Of a stretch of DNA of 64,000 nucleotides, positions 54,701 to 64,000 are shown one piece after another (positions within the stretch are counted from its first letter, which is position 1; each line of letters opens with the position of its first letter). Origin of the DNA: Acanthornis magna (lineage: Eukaryota; Chordata; Aves; Passeriformes; Acanthizidae); the NCBI GenBank assembly GCA_036785705.1, contig JAWUZG010000056.1, positions 931,001-995,000 of the forward strand. Reading direction: 5' to 3'. A model generated the notes under the pieces. It searched no databases. It worked only from the letters and a program-made list of their open reading frames with translations, and had not been told where the DNA came from. The position numbers and the translations under genes are program-made.

Positions 54701-57700
54701 AAGGAAACTAGGCTGTGTATTTACACTCAGCTTTGACACAGAATTAACCATCACAAGCAAAAAAGCAGCTCTGTGTGCACTCCTTTAGCAATTAATCAGC
54801 AGCAGTTGAAAATACTTGTTAGGGAGGCCAACAAATTTCACAATTTGTTCCTTAATTTTTTTCAAATGTAAATACCAACTTTAGTCACATAACTTCTAAT
54901 TCAAACAATTTTGAAAATTTTAAATCTTGGTCATTCAGATGATAGTTTTAGGTGATAGTGGAGTTACTCCAGTATGAAGTGCTTGGGTGAGAATTATTAC
55001 CCACTGATGGTGTTAAACACCACTACTCACTACTGTATTGTAAAATGATAATGTAAGATAGAGTTCGGAGTAGAAGCTGCAGCTCAGAAAATTATAAAAT
55101 CATACAAGAAGTTTGTCAGTAAATAAAATTTACATTCTGTAAATTGTCTTTGAACAAGTGAACAAGAAAACTTAATTTGTCTCCACTGCTTTCATTTTCC
55201 CCATTCTACCAAGATATTTGTGAACCAGAATCTGAACACTGCAATGTAAAACCCCAGGACTTACCTGAAGAGTAGCCAGACACTTACAGGGACATCAAAT
55301 TAATGCAGGTCTGTCTTCTAGAAACTGCTTTATGAGTTCAGACAGGTGTCTGATTTGTTATCACACTCCAGGTTTAGGTGCTTCCTCCAAACAGCCCAGC
55401 CTTCCCTTCTCCTTGACAATTACAAAGTGCCCAATGTACAAATTTTAATGTTTGTGTAGTCAGCAAGTTAATCAGCCTGAAATAACCCAGCTGCCTCTTC
55501 CACTTCTCACTTCATGGTGTTTGTAAACAAAAAGCAAAGAGCAGAAAATACATTTCTAACCAGATCTCAGCTCTCTTGTCTTTGTAGGTATTGAATACAG
55601 GTTCATGTATCCATCTACTGCTCTGTGTTAAACAAGAGAACTGGAAGTGTCCAAAAGCCATCACTGCTGGCCGTTTGTGGGATTAGAGATATTTTTCCCT
55701 CTATTGGTTATATTCCTTAACAGCACAATGGAGGGAAAATCTCTTTTAATGAATGCAGTCATTTTAGTATTGGTTTTAATCAGGATACTGTTTGGTATTT
55801 AATGTCTGGTTTGTTAATAATTGATATTCTGTTTTATTGATACTAAGAGAGGAGTCTGAAACAAAAACTCATATTTAAGAACTGATACTGGGGAAAGTTT
55901 GGCCCTGCTTGCGGATTCAGACTTTAGAGTGGACACTGCTCTGAATGTTTTCATGAACACATGGAGTTAATAATGCAACTTGTTCTCCCTGGGAAGTGTT
56001 CCAAGGATCATTTATATACAAAGCTCTGTTCTGTTGGATGCTGGAGAGGTCTTAACTGGAATATGTGTACATTACAGGGAACCACTCTTCAGAAAAATGT
56101 AATGCATGGGGAGAGTCCAGAAAAGAGCAACACAAATCAGAGGATTAGGAATAATGATAGGAGAAGTAAGGGCTGAGGATTTTCCAAAATAAAATGAAGA
56201 AGATGGGAAAAGTTACATTTTCCCCAGTTGTAAAGGTGTAATGTTCAAGGATGGGAATCAATTTTTAGCCAATCAGCAAGGAGAAGGGACACTGTAATTT
56301 GAAGTAAAATTTATTTAGGATTGAATAGTGGGAAGAAAGACAAAAAAGACAGAGAAGCATAACTGTTTTGGGGTGAGTTTAGTAGGCTGGAGAGGCATTT
56401 CTCAGGGATGACCAAACAGATGAGATTGGCCTTGCAGGCCAGTGCCACTGGCTCGGGAAAAGCATCCTCTGCACCTACAGCTGGATGCTTTTGGGTGCAG
56501 GTGTGCATGGCCAGTCATTCCTAAATTAGAAGGAGGCATTACCACCCCACAGAGCATGGATGAAAGTGTGCTTCTGTACTCTCACAATTCTGGGATTGGC
56601 CATACTTTCTCAAATGAGGGAACCAAAGCTGATTTTGAGAAGTACAGATCCTATCTCCCATTTTAACTGAAATGCCAGTAGTAAATTTGACAACATTCTC
56701 TGAAGTAGGAAAAAGAGGCTGCATAGGGATACAATTAGAAACTAGGAAAAAGTTGATTCCTTTGCTTTTCTTTTTCTGTTGGCAAGAAGAAATCCTTTTC
56801 ATAAACTTCTAAAAAAGCCTTATATTTACCAAATTGAGAAGTGTATATTGTTTTCAGAGCACATACTTCATAGATTATATATTCCTGATAGAATGTCAGT
56901 TTTAGCTGACTGGTGGCACTAGAAATCCTCTGTGGATGAAGAAATAGAGTGCAGTAGCTAAGGCCAAGTGTGGTTCTCAAAATTTTTTACCAGCAAGTAA
57001 ACTTGACTTTAAAATTAAACTCTTTCAGAATGAGGGGTGGTTTGTTTTTTGTTTTTTTTATTAGGTTACTTCAGTGTTTTTTAAAACCAAAGGCTGAATT
57101 ACAACATGCTGAACCTTTTCTGCAATTGGAATTGAGTATTTCCATGGCTGGCTGTGCAAGAAAAAGGCCATGGACTTGAAGGGCACAGAAGACAGAACAA
57201 TTTTGTTTTTCTTAATAGCTCTTCTCCCAGACAGATTTGATACCATATGTGTACATTCAATACATATATATAGGTCTGTCTATATAGCTTTTCTAGTTCT
57301 ATCTTCAGTGCAGTATTAAGTGTTTAATCAATCTGGGGACTTCAGTCTCAAAGACAATCAGCTGGCGTTTTCTTTTCATATATAATTCAAAGGTTATTGC
57401 CATATTTTTGCCATCTTTGTTTAAAGTTCCCTTGAGAGAAGGGAACAGGGGGCAACACAGTCCATTGAGAACTCACTTCACCTCTAACAGAATACATTTG
57501 AAAATTTAAGTGAGCAAGAGCCACTGGATCAACAGGGTAACTATCAACATTTCCTCTCATAAATAAAATTGACCAGAAAATGCATTTTTCAAATCTCTTT
57601 TTCATGGCAGTTACAAACAGGCAGTTTAAGTTGCAATGTACATAATAGGTAGGGAAGTGTAAGTGCTTGTGAAGTATGGAAATAGGCAGTCTCAAAGACA

Positions 57701-60313
57701 ATAGGACTATCATAATGTTGGTACAACTTTAGCATCTGTGTTCCTGTGATTGTGTGACAATGCGCTTTTCTGATCAACTAGCATAAAAGATTAAATCTCC
57801 CATTAATTATGTTTCTTAACCACGTAAGCATGTAAAGTATGAAAAAATTTTGTGTGTGTTAGTGAAAGGTAGGTTTACAACTTACCTGTAGAAGTTCTGA
57901 GAAGAGGGAAAATAAGAAGTAGGAAGAAAAGTTGCTTAATGATTACATTTAGGGCTAGGAGGAGATCTGGGATCCTTGGTGGTGGTGACTGTGTAACAAG
58001 TGCTGGTTTGTACTAACCTTAGTTATCTGGCTTTCCTTGGTTTCAGAGATGAGCTAAGGGAGGCTGTAGCTTCATCTGAAGACAGATGTCTTCCTCTTTT
58101 CTCTGACCTTTGTACTTAAGACCTGTTGGTGCATTATAGCAAGTGAATATTTAGACTCTAACCATGTAAAGACTAGAACATACACTTAACCTTACATGCT
58201 TTGAATGATCTCTCTGAATTCAGTGGAACTAAGGTTAATATGCACAGGTCAACACAGCTGAGTCTTGGTAATTTTAATCAGTAAATGCCTTAGTAACAGA
58301 GGCCCTAAAAGGGCTTGTCCACTGACTTTTGACAGGGGTTGGAGCTGCCAATTGTTATGGCAGTGCAAACAATTAACAAGGATAATTATTATGTTGATAA
58401 TGTATATATCAATAAGATATTTCTGGACATAAATACAGCTATCTATGGCAAAAAAAACAAACCGTATGCTTTGGATCTTGACAAATGATTGAAAACAGTT
58501 AAGGTACCGTGTTCTGATGATTGTCTATTCATTACCTGAGCCAAGTCTGCCCGGCAGCAGCCTGTGCCATGCACACATCCACCCCTCACTGCAGACACAC
58601 TGCTGCAGCTCATGGATTTCACTTTCCAGTTACAGTGGGCAAGGAGCAAACATCAGTCACTTAGCTGACAGGGACTGACTTGTTATTCCGTGCTAACTCA
58701 GCCATGTGCAAGCATTTGGTCAAATAGTGTATGCACATTTCTTTGTATCCCCTATGGCTATTGATTATTTTTATCTTGTTCAGGCTTCACACAAAGCTGA
58801 GAGAAGAACATGCAATAAAATAATACGGATAAACAAGTAACTGTAAATAAGCTTTCCTGTGCATTTGCCATATATCAGCTGCTATTCTATTTAAAAACCA
58901 GATTTGTATTTTCCATTGGATCGTCTATGCAGGGGGAGAGATGCCTGCATGTATTGCTCTGCAGTTGCTTACTAGCCAATGAAAACTGTTCGGGTGCCAT
59001 AAGATAGTCTGCCAAGGTCAGTTCATTAAAAAAATTTTCATTGCTTATGTTTAGGCCTAGACTCTAGATCCCATCAACAAAGTACATACTTTAAAAAAGG
59101 ACATAGAATTTAGAAATTTAAGAGTTACATCTGTTCTGTTTATTTTCTTCCCCCAGATTTGTAAGAGCAAGGCTAAGGAATCCCAGCAGTATTATCACAG
59201 CCTGTCTATCCGGCAGAGCCTGGCTATCAACTTTAACATCCAGCAGGACTGCGGCCATTTCCTTGCTGAAGTGCCAGTTCGTCTCCTTCCATGGGAGGAT
59301 GACGACGCACCAGATGTGGAAGAAGAAGAGCGGGAAGAAGAGGAGAAAGAAGCTGAGCAGAAGAACAGAGATGCTGCTTCCACCACAGAGGCCTCCCATA
59401 AAGACAGCTCCAGCAGCCAGGGCACCATCAGCAAGCCCCGCAGCCGCGTGGTGGTGATCACACGGGAGGTCCCGCACCTGACGGTGGCCGACTTCGTGCG
59501 AGAGTCCGCGCCCCGCCACACCAAGAGCCCCGATCTGTACGAGAGACAGGTCTGTCTGCTCCTCTTACAGCTGTGCCTGGGCCTGGAGCACCTGAAGCCC
59601 TATCACATCACGCACTGTGACCTGCGCTTGGAGAACCTGCTGCTGGTGCACTCCAGACCAGGAGGCAGCCCCTGAGCCCCGAGGCCATGGAGCCCAGTCC
59701 CAACACTGCCTGCCCAGCCAGATTAATAGTGAGCAACTTCTCCCAGGCCAAGCAGAAGAGTCATATGGTAGATCCTGAGGTCCTACGGGATCAGTCCCGC
59801 CTGGCTCCAGAAATCATCACTGCAACGCAGTACAAGAAGTGTGATGAGTTCCAGACTGGCATCCTCATCTATGAAATGCTGCACTTACCCAACCCCTTTG
59901 ATGAGAATCCAGAGCTGAAAGAGAAGGAGTACACTTGTGCTGACCTCCCCAAGATTCCTTGCCGTTCCCTCTACTCTCAAGGGCTTCAACAACTTGCCAG
60001 CTGCCTGCTGAATCCCAACCCTTCAGAGAGGATCTTGATATCAGAAGCCAAAGGAATCCTTCAGTGTTTGCTTTGGGGTCCACGTGAGGACTTGTTCCAT
60101 GCTCTAAGTACATCTTCCAACCCGTCACGGAGAGATGCTATACTTCAGAACTGGCTTGATATAAAAAGGACGCTGCTGATGATCAAGTTTGCAGAGAAGT
60201 CCTTGGAGAGGGACTGTGGAATTATTCTGGAAGACTGGCTTTGTTGTCAATATCTGGCTTTTGCCACTACAGACTCACTTCATCGCATTGTGAGACTCAT
60301 GAAGCAGCACTAG
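30594..60313 (+). CDS. PEAK1: PEAK1 pseudokinase scaffold (four coding exons; frameshift in the last)
   Basis: Joining 30594-33748, 41953-42149, 49366-50114 and 59157-60313 gives a frame with matching split codons at each junction and about 1752 residues if one missing base is allowed for. The start MSACNTFTEHVWKPGECKNC and the length identify PEAK1. By family knowledge PEAK1 is a catalytically inactive scaffold at actin structures and focal adhesions; it acts downstream of Src and growth-factor receptors, recruits Shc1, Grb2 and Crk, and dimerises with itself or PRAG1 through its split helical (SHED) domain. Visible here are a TYEEI Src/SH2 motif (Tyr 670), PPPLPKK (about 1159-1165, Crk SH3-type), NPTYDID (Tyr 1196, Shc PTB-type), helical SHED sequence from about 1285, YAVK (Lys 1367), HCDLRLENLL (about 1520) and SNFS in place of DFG (about 1560). 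As written, the frame stops at residue 1539 because of the deletion near 59670. Confidence 0.95.
33749..41952 (+). other. PEAK1: PEAK1 intron between coding exons 1 and 2
   Basis: An 8.2 kb intron bounded by GTACTA and TTTGTTTCAG. It contains a degenerate LINE-like ORF1 relic (35805-36151), an AATAAA at 34229-34234 that could allow premature polyadenylation, an exon-like segment at 40013-40128, and a 9-bp inverted repeat with a 6-base loop at 41737-41760. A 215-codon antisense open frame at 34637-35284 matches nothing I recognise and is probably chance. The rest is AT-rich non-coding sequence. Confidence 0.85.
35805..36151 (+). repeat. Possible L1/Tx1-type LINE ORF1 relic
   Basis: Conceptual translation, changing frame near 35892 and again near 36010, gives an acidic coiled-coil-like stretch (MEDLKIAISEQDTSL), then DDLENMISFKNVRLLGGLE. 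That resembles the L1-family ORF1p junction between coiled coil and RRM, where the usual pattern is DDLENRSRRNNIRIxGxPEG-like. A third segment (about 36000-36150) continues with a basic stretch. The element is heavily decayed, with stops and frame changes, and has no visible ORF2, tail or target-site duplication. L1-type remnants are rare in birds, so this is a tentative call from pattern memory. Confidence 0.4.
41953..42149 (+). CDS. PEAK1: PEAK1 coding exon 2 (residues 1052-1117 plus 1 base)
   Basis: This 197-bp exon starts after TTTGTTTCAG at 41952. Its first base completes the split Ser codon from exon 1, and the frame reads SQVPDDPTLEELSPRVPR and so on to CSATYSNLG. The end CSATYSNLG is strongly conserved in PEAK1; the middle is a variable linker rich in Pro, Glu and Asp. 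The donor TTAG|GTGAGT at 42150 leaves one base of a Gly codon that exon 3 completes. If unspliced, the frame would continue to a stop at 42262. Confidence 0.93.
43440..43610 (+). repeat. Decayed CR1 LINE 3' fragment
   Basis: The order of motifs follows the CR1 3' region in sense orientation: ACACTGGAACAGGTTGGCC, a GGAATCTCCATCTGTGGAGA-like block, CTGGATAGGCTGCTCCAGCT, and CTCAAGAGATCCCTTCCAA, which is the usual sequence just before the tail. The octamer tail itself is not clear. It is diverged, so it is probably an old insertion. Confidence 0.7.
46887..46902 (+). repeat. Short CTG trinucleotide tract
   Basis: About five CTG/GCT units stand in tandem in intron sequence. The tract is short and has no obvious associated gene. 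Confidence 0.7.
47985..48062 (+). repeat. CR1 LINE 3' tail fragment
   Basis: The segment contains a GTTGGACTCAATGATCTTAA block followed by a CTTTTCCAGCCTAAATGATT-like stretch and TTTATGATTC, matching the terminal 70-80 bases of sense CR1 with the octamer-like end. It is a 5'-truncated, diverged copy. Confidence 0.75.
49366..50114 (+). CDS. PEAK1: PEAK1 coding exon 3 (residues 1118-1367)
   Basis: This 749-bp exon follows TTCCACAG at 49365. Its first two bases complete the Gly codon, and the frame reads GQSRAAMIPPKQPRQPKG. It carries the proline motif TPPPLPKK (about 1158-1165; Crk SH3-type by family knowledge), MANPTYDID with Tyr 1196 (Shc1 PTB-type; human Tyr 1188), a Ser-rich linker and then the start of the SHED/pseudokinase module: ALYRGIENREEVVGKIRSL from about 1283, then a helix through LKKLALKCEDLFMAGQKDQL. 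It ends DPLNNYAVK, where Lys 1367 occupies the VAIK-like position. The donor CAAG|GTAAGA at 50115 is consensus and phase 0. The in-frame read into the intron ends at 50156. Confidence 0.95.
53074..53091 (+). repeat. Short (AAAT)n tract
   Basis: An AAAT-type microsatellite of about four units in AT-rich intron sequence. Confidence 0.7.
56040..56345 (+). repeat. Strongly decayed CR1 LINE fragment
   Basis: Phrases in the order of sense CR1 are visible: GGGGAGAGTCCAGAAAAGAG (CR1: a GAGTCCAGCGGAGGGC-like block), a GAGAAGGGACACTG-type stretch, and AGTAAAATTTATTTAGGATT followed by GAATAGTGGGAAGAAAG (CR1: GATTTAGACTGGATATTAGGAAGAAA-like). It contains many substitutions and small deletions, so the limits are approximate. 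Confidence 0.5.
59157..60313 (+). CDS. PEAK1: PEAK1 coding exon 4, pseudokinase and C-terminal SHED helices; frameshifted
   Basis: The exon begins after TTCCCCCAG in phase 0 and reads ICKSKAKESQQYYHSLSIRQ, conserved in PEAK1. It continues with CGHFLAEVPVRLLPWEDD, an acidic Glu-rich insert, VVVITREVPHLTVADFVRES, DLYERQVCLLLLQLCLGLEH and HCDLRLENLLLVH, the catalytic-loop equivalent. The frame then meets TGA at 59673-59675. From about 59678 the homologous sequence continues in the +2 frame: EPSPNTACPARLIVSNFSQA (NFS replaces DFG), SRLAPEIITATQYKKCDEFQ (APE region), IYEMLHLPNPFDENPEL, NPNPSERILISEAKGILQCL, and the C-terminal helices to MKQH, TAG 60311-60313. One extra C in the four-C run at 59669-59672 would restore a frame that keeps exactly the expected eight-codon spacing. 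No splice sites are present to explain the shift. Confidence 0.92.
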
Positions 60314-61310
60314 TTTGTAGATCCTGTTGCTTTTCATGAAGCACCCCCACCTCTGCCCCAGCCCTCACTCCAGCCTGCACTATGGCTCACACTTTTTACC
60401 AGTGTTACAAAACAGCTTAGATATCAAAGCCAGCAACTCTGAGCAAATCGGTTCTAATTGGAGAAATTGCATCCTGTACCCAGTACGACAGAAACTTTAC
60501 TTTTTTGCCAGGCCTGCTAGGGATTAATTATATAGACATGACTGCATTTGGATCAGACAGTATGCAACTTGATTCATATCTGGCTGAAAAGGAGAGCAAG
60601 CTTTGATACCACTATTTCTACCACTGCAGTAAACAAATTGCCCTCCTCTTCTTGGTAGTTTCTGTCATTTCCTACGTAGCATAGGTTAGTGAATAGCAGT
60701 GACCATAAGCAGAGATGGATTAGTGGTAAATGTGAGATGAATGATCCACCGTGCCACAAAACACATCTGCTTTCACTCCACATACCACACATTTCTTCTC
60801 AGCTAAATCAGTTCCCCACAAGCAGGCTGTGTTCCTCTTTCCTTTGGTCTCACCCAAACAGATTCTGATCTTTCTTTTACATTTTATACGGTCTATATTT
60901 TCCTCTCCAGATGTGGTTTTCCTGCTGACCATGGCAAATGTCAGTGAGCAGTAAGCACCTGTGTTCAGTTCTCTTCACTCCTCCTCTGTCTCACTGCCTA
61001 CCCATATCCATTCTAACCACAGATCCATGATTTCATCAACGCTGCCTTAATCAGACCATTACCCTTAGCATGAGATCTGTGCATTAAAAAGCAGAATATG
61101 CACACTTTGTCTATCCTATTTCCTAAGCAACATTCACCAGTCTGGACTGTTGATGTACTGTAGCCATAAACACATTTTTACAAGAACAATGCAACACATG
61201 GTGGGCCATTGAAATTCCCCTTCCATCGCAACAGGCACTAAAGTCTGTCTTGAAATGGATAGGACGTACATAACTTTCTCTGACAATCACTGCTGTGAAT
61301 CAGGGATGAA

Positions 61311-61316
61311 AATAAA
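61311..61316 (+). terminator. PEAK1: Possible proximal poly(A) signal AATAAA
   Basis: Canonical hexamer about 1 kb after the stop codon, followed within about 30 bases by T- and GT-rich sequence (TTCTGTTTTGTTTTGGTCTG). It could give a short 3' UTR isoform. Confidence 0.4.
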
Positions 61317-63704
61317 AGCCACCTCTTCTGTTTTGTTTTGGTCTGCTCTTGTCACTTGTGCCATACTGCAAAGTGGGACTGAAATTGGCTCTGCAGGTTT
61401 GTTGGCAGGAGATAGAAAAGTTTAGAGCTTGTCTGTGTGTAGTTAACAGGCAATATGGAGACACTTTTACTGCAGACAGTTCTCTGAAGGGTAAAAACAA
61501 GGGGGCAAAAACACTGTTGCCTAATTATTGAGGGAGCTGTAACATTTGGCAGCCACAACCAACAGCATCGTGATCCACATTTCCCTCAGTGGTGCTTGGC
61601 TGCCCATCTCTTGTCTGTCGTAACCAGTGTTTTCTAATGATGCTATAGACAACACCCTAAAAATGGAATGTTGTCGGAAGAGCTCAAAGAGCATCACAGA
61701 CAGAGTTTTGGACCAGAGCAAGAATTAGTGAGGATTAAAGAGTAAGAATTTTTAAGAACTCAACCTGAAGGAGCTTTTTCACTTTTAGAGGCTACTGCTG
61801 ATGTCCTTCCATGCCCTAACAGCCATTTCCCATGGAACCTCTGTACAGACAATATCTTTGCTCAGTATTGCTAGGCTAGGAGTTGTTTCCTGAGTTGTTC
61901 TGAAGAACTGATCTGGATGCAGGGGAAACAGTGATCCCAAGTATTCTGCCCCAGGTGATGGAAAGCAGACAGCCCTAGTTACAAGCCTGTGCTTTTCTCC
62001 TATGGATCTATGTGCAATTCTTGTATTATTTTTTAAAGCTGTACATTACAGTGTTCACTTTACACACCAGCCTTTACCCGATGCTAGATCTGCAGCCCCT
62101 TCCTTTACTTTCCTGGCACATAAATGCACAGATATCCATGTGTTCTTTTTATGGATTGATGTTTCATTTTAATTGTTAAAACTGTGAGGAATCAATTCAC
62201 TTCAGCCTTGAAACAAATAGCCACTTTATACAGCATATGCATTCTTGGACCAGATGCATGGAAACTGAACAAGCAGTCCTGCAGGCTTAAAGTCAGCGAA
62301 AGTAGCTCTGGATCCACGCTGTGCATCGAGGGGTTGACATGTCTGTATTATTCTCTGGCATCTCTCAGAGCTAAGCTGAATAGCGTGTGGAAGCCTACAT
62401 CGATTGTGCCGTAGTATAGACTGTCTTTGTGACCTTTCTAAAGATTTTTTTGAATCTTCTGATAATTATTCTTTTGTTTGATTCACCTGTATCAGTGAAG
62501 GATCAGGCAAGATAAGGATAATATATTTTAATGTGATATGTATTTTTTTCTTTCTCTTTTTGGCAAAAAGGTTAGGATGGCGGCATTGATGCAGAAAAAC
62601 AGGACAGTGCATTAAAAGCCCAAGTGCAATGTATGTAGTTGAAGTACTTCCACTACATCAGGAAAGAAAGTTTCTACACTACTGCTGAGCAGCTCGTAGA
62701 AAAACCTTTACAAAGAATCTCCTGTTCAGTGCAGCCCTGCTTTATCTGCATACAGGAGGGCAATGCTCCCATAGTTCACATACACCGAGCATGGCAAGTC
62801 ACTCGTGTACTACCTACTAGCTATTAGTGACAGTGTGCTGAGCTGCAAGTAGGGCTTCTTGTTCTCTGTGGTCTGGTTTTGTGTTTGTTCCGTAGTGTGT
62901 GTGTGCACCTGACTTCTCAGCTAACTCACAGAGGCATAGGAGCGACTCTTGGACCACTTGTCATTGCAGTGGGGTGATCCCTTGAAGCCGCTGGGTGCTC
63001 CGTGTTTACAGACACGTGTCCCCAGTGTCACTGTGATGTCAACACGCACATGCAAAGTTGGATTTTGAATGTTGTACAAGCGTACGTATTAATGCAGCTG
63101 GTCCGACGCCTTTGTATCTCTAGCTATCTAATTTCAGTTTGTATCCTTTGTGATGAACCAATACTCATTTTAGCTCTGCAGTATAATCAAGCATGGATAG
63201 ATGTTCACTACCAACCTCTTTCTTGTGCAGCACTGGGTAAACTTTAGCAATTTGTAATGTTGTGTGGTTTTTTCTTTAAAAAAGAAAGAATGGTCAATGT
63301 AGTCGAACCTGATTTGGCCTGAGCTCTTCCTTGAGGAGCTCGAGGCTGACTTTGCAGATGTGCCCATAACTGATGATTGTAACTGTGTGGTGGTTCTCCA
63401 TTCTGGCACCAGATTGTGCCACGTAAATACACAAGAATGTATGCATTAAACTGATTGTAAACAAATCCTAAGAATGCTACAGCATAATTGCTAAGCAAAA
63501 GGAAAAAAACCCGCTCTGTTTGTAACAGGATCCTGTGTATGGCAGGAACAAAACCCCTGGCTGTGCATGTTAGAACTTACTTGAATATGTGCACAGATCT
63601 TGAATTTTTTTTTAGCAATGTCGCACTTTCAGTTGAGCTCAAGAAATAGGAAGAGCTGCAAATCTAAGATAACAGTATTGACTGTAAATATATATTTTTC
63701 TATT

Positions 63705-63710
63705 AATAAA
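63705..63710 (+). terminator. PEAK1: Poly(A) signal AATAAA, probable main PEAK1 3' end
   Basis: Canonical hexamer in the context TATTAATAAAAGCTG, preceded by a TGTAAATATATATTT upstream element. It is the last AATAAA in the window. Confidence 0.6.
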
Positions 63711-63730
63711 AGCTGTCATTCAAATATTTT

Positions 63731-64000
63731 TAACATGAACTCTAAAGATTTTTCCAGTGGAAACTAATTTCTGGAAAAATCAAATGCTTGTTTGAAGAAT
63801 TATGATGAGTGGTTTCTGATCCTTTTAGAGCCATTAAAACCCTCTCTAATATTACAGAGAGAGCACAGTGATTGGATTCACAATGTTTAGTGCCTTGTCA
63901 AAAACCTGAAATGTAGCTGGTCAGTTGGTGGAAATCTTATTCTTTTCATAACAGCCCTAGAAATAACACTGCCCATGTAAAGATGCAAAAGACTTTACAA
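63731..64000. other. Downstream flank, nothing recognised
   Basis: AT-rich sequence after the probable PEAK1 3' end. In mammals the next gene is TSPAN3 (from memory), but no exon of it is visible here. Confidence 0.5.

Larger units (their letters stand above)
50115..59156 (+). other. PEAK1: PEAK1 intron between coding exons 3 and 4
   Basis: A 9.0 kb phase-0 intron bounded by GTAAGA and TTTTCTTCCCCCAG. It includes a decayed CR1 fragment (about 56040-56345) and a short AAAT tract (53074-53091). I see no gene-like open frame with recognisable similarity and no other structured element. Confidence 0.88.
60314..63730 (+). other. PEAK1: PEAK1 3' untranslated region
   Basis: About 3.4 kb of AT-rich, gene-free sequence follows the stop codon. 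Candidate poly(A) signals are AATAAA at 61311-61316 (a possible proximal site) and AATAAA at 63705-63710, the best distal one. A Pumilio-type element, TGTAAATA, lies at 63683-63690, and TGTA-rich sequence precedes the distal signal. No open frame here looks coding. The true 3' end is inferred from the distal signal and would lie 10-30 bases after it. Confidence 0.7.

Noticed and set aside
59673..59675. TGA as a readthrough or selenocysteine codon in PEAK1
   Set aside because: The frame after this TGA is not homologous to PEAK1; the homology continues in a different frame, so a deletion explains it better.
59687..60313. A separate gene starting at ATG 59687
   Set aside because: Its translation is the C-terminal half of the PEAK1 pseudokinase domain in direct continuation of the same exon; the ATG lies in a variable loop.
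62895..62906. Short GT-repeat in the 3' UTR
   Set aside because: Only a few units; not a notable microsatellite.
1..64000. tRNA, rRNA, CRISPR arrays, operons and intact transposons
   Set aside because: Looked for on both strands by eye; no tRNA-like A/B box pair, no regular spacer repeats and no intact transposase or reverse transcriptase was seen.

Overview
The window is vertebrate nuclear DNA, most likely from a bird. It has one split protein-coding gene with very long introns, GT-AG splice sites and a long AT-rich 3' untranslated region. The recognisable interspersed repeats are CR1-type LINE fragments, the dominant avian retroposon; two keep the typical 3' tail that ends in TGATTCTGTGATTC-like octamers. 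Nothing points to bacteria or to a virus.

The gene is PEAK1 (SGK269, pseudopodium-enriched atypical kinase 1), on the + strand. Four coding exons are supported by homology, splice consensus and exact phase: 30594-33748, 41953-42149, 49366-50114 and 59157-60313. The exon that carries the start codon opens at 30482. A candidate 5' untranslated exon lies at 5241-5411, about 25 kb upstream. The promoter is probably outside the window. The 3' UTR runs from 60314 to about 63730, with a good AATAAA at 63705. The full reading frame would be about 1752 residues, against 1746 in human PEAK1 (from memory). As given, the last exon has a one-base deletion in a C run at 59669-59672, which stops translation at TGA 59673. 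Homology resumes at once in another frame, so this is either an assembly error or a true frameshift that removes half the pseudokinase domain.

Region by region: 1-5240 is intron or 5' flank without recognised genes; 5412-30481 is a 25 kb intron with CR1 pieces and several candidate regulatory clusters; 30482-60313 is the coding part, with three introns of 7-9 kb; 60314-63730 is 3' UTR; 63731-64000 is downstream flank.

The most interesting unexplained signals are these: the frameshift; overlapping upstream ORFs at the PEAK1 start codon; a degenerate L1/Tx1-like LINE ORF1 relic in the first coding intron; a perfect RFX X-box followed by TATA-like boxes and a signal-peptide-like ORF at 20036-20632; a three-site TCF/LEF cluster at 22192-22273; a homeodomain inverted repeat at 26447-26469; and an exon-like segment at 40013-40128. 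No tRNA, rRNA, CRISPR array or complete mobile element was seen.
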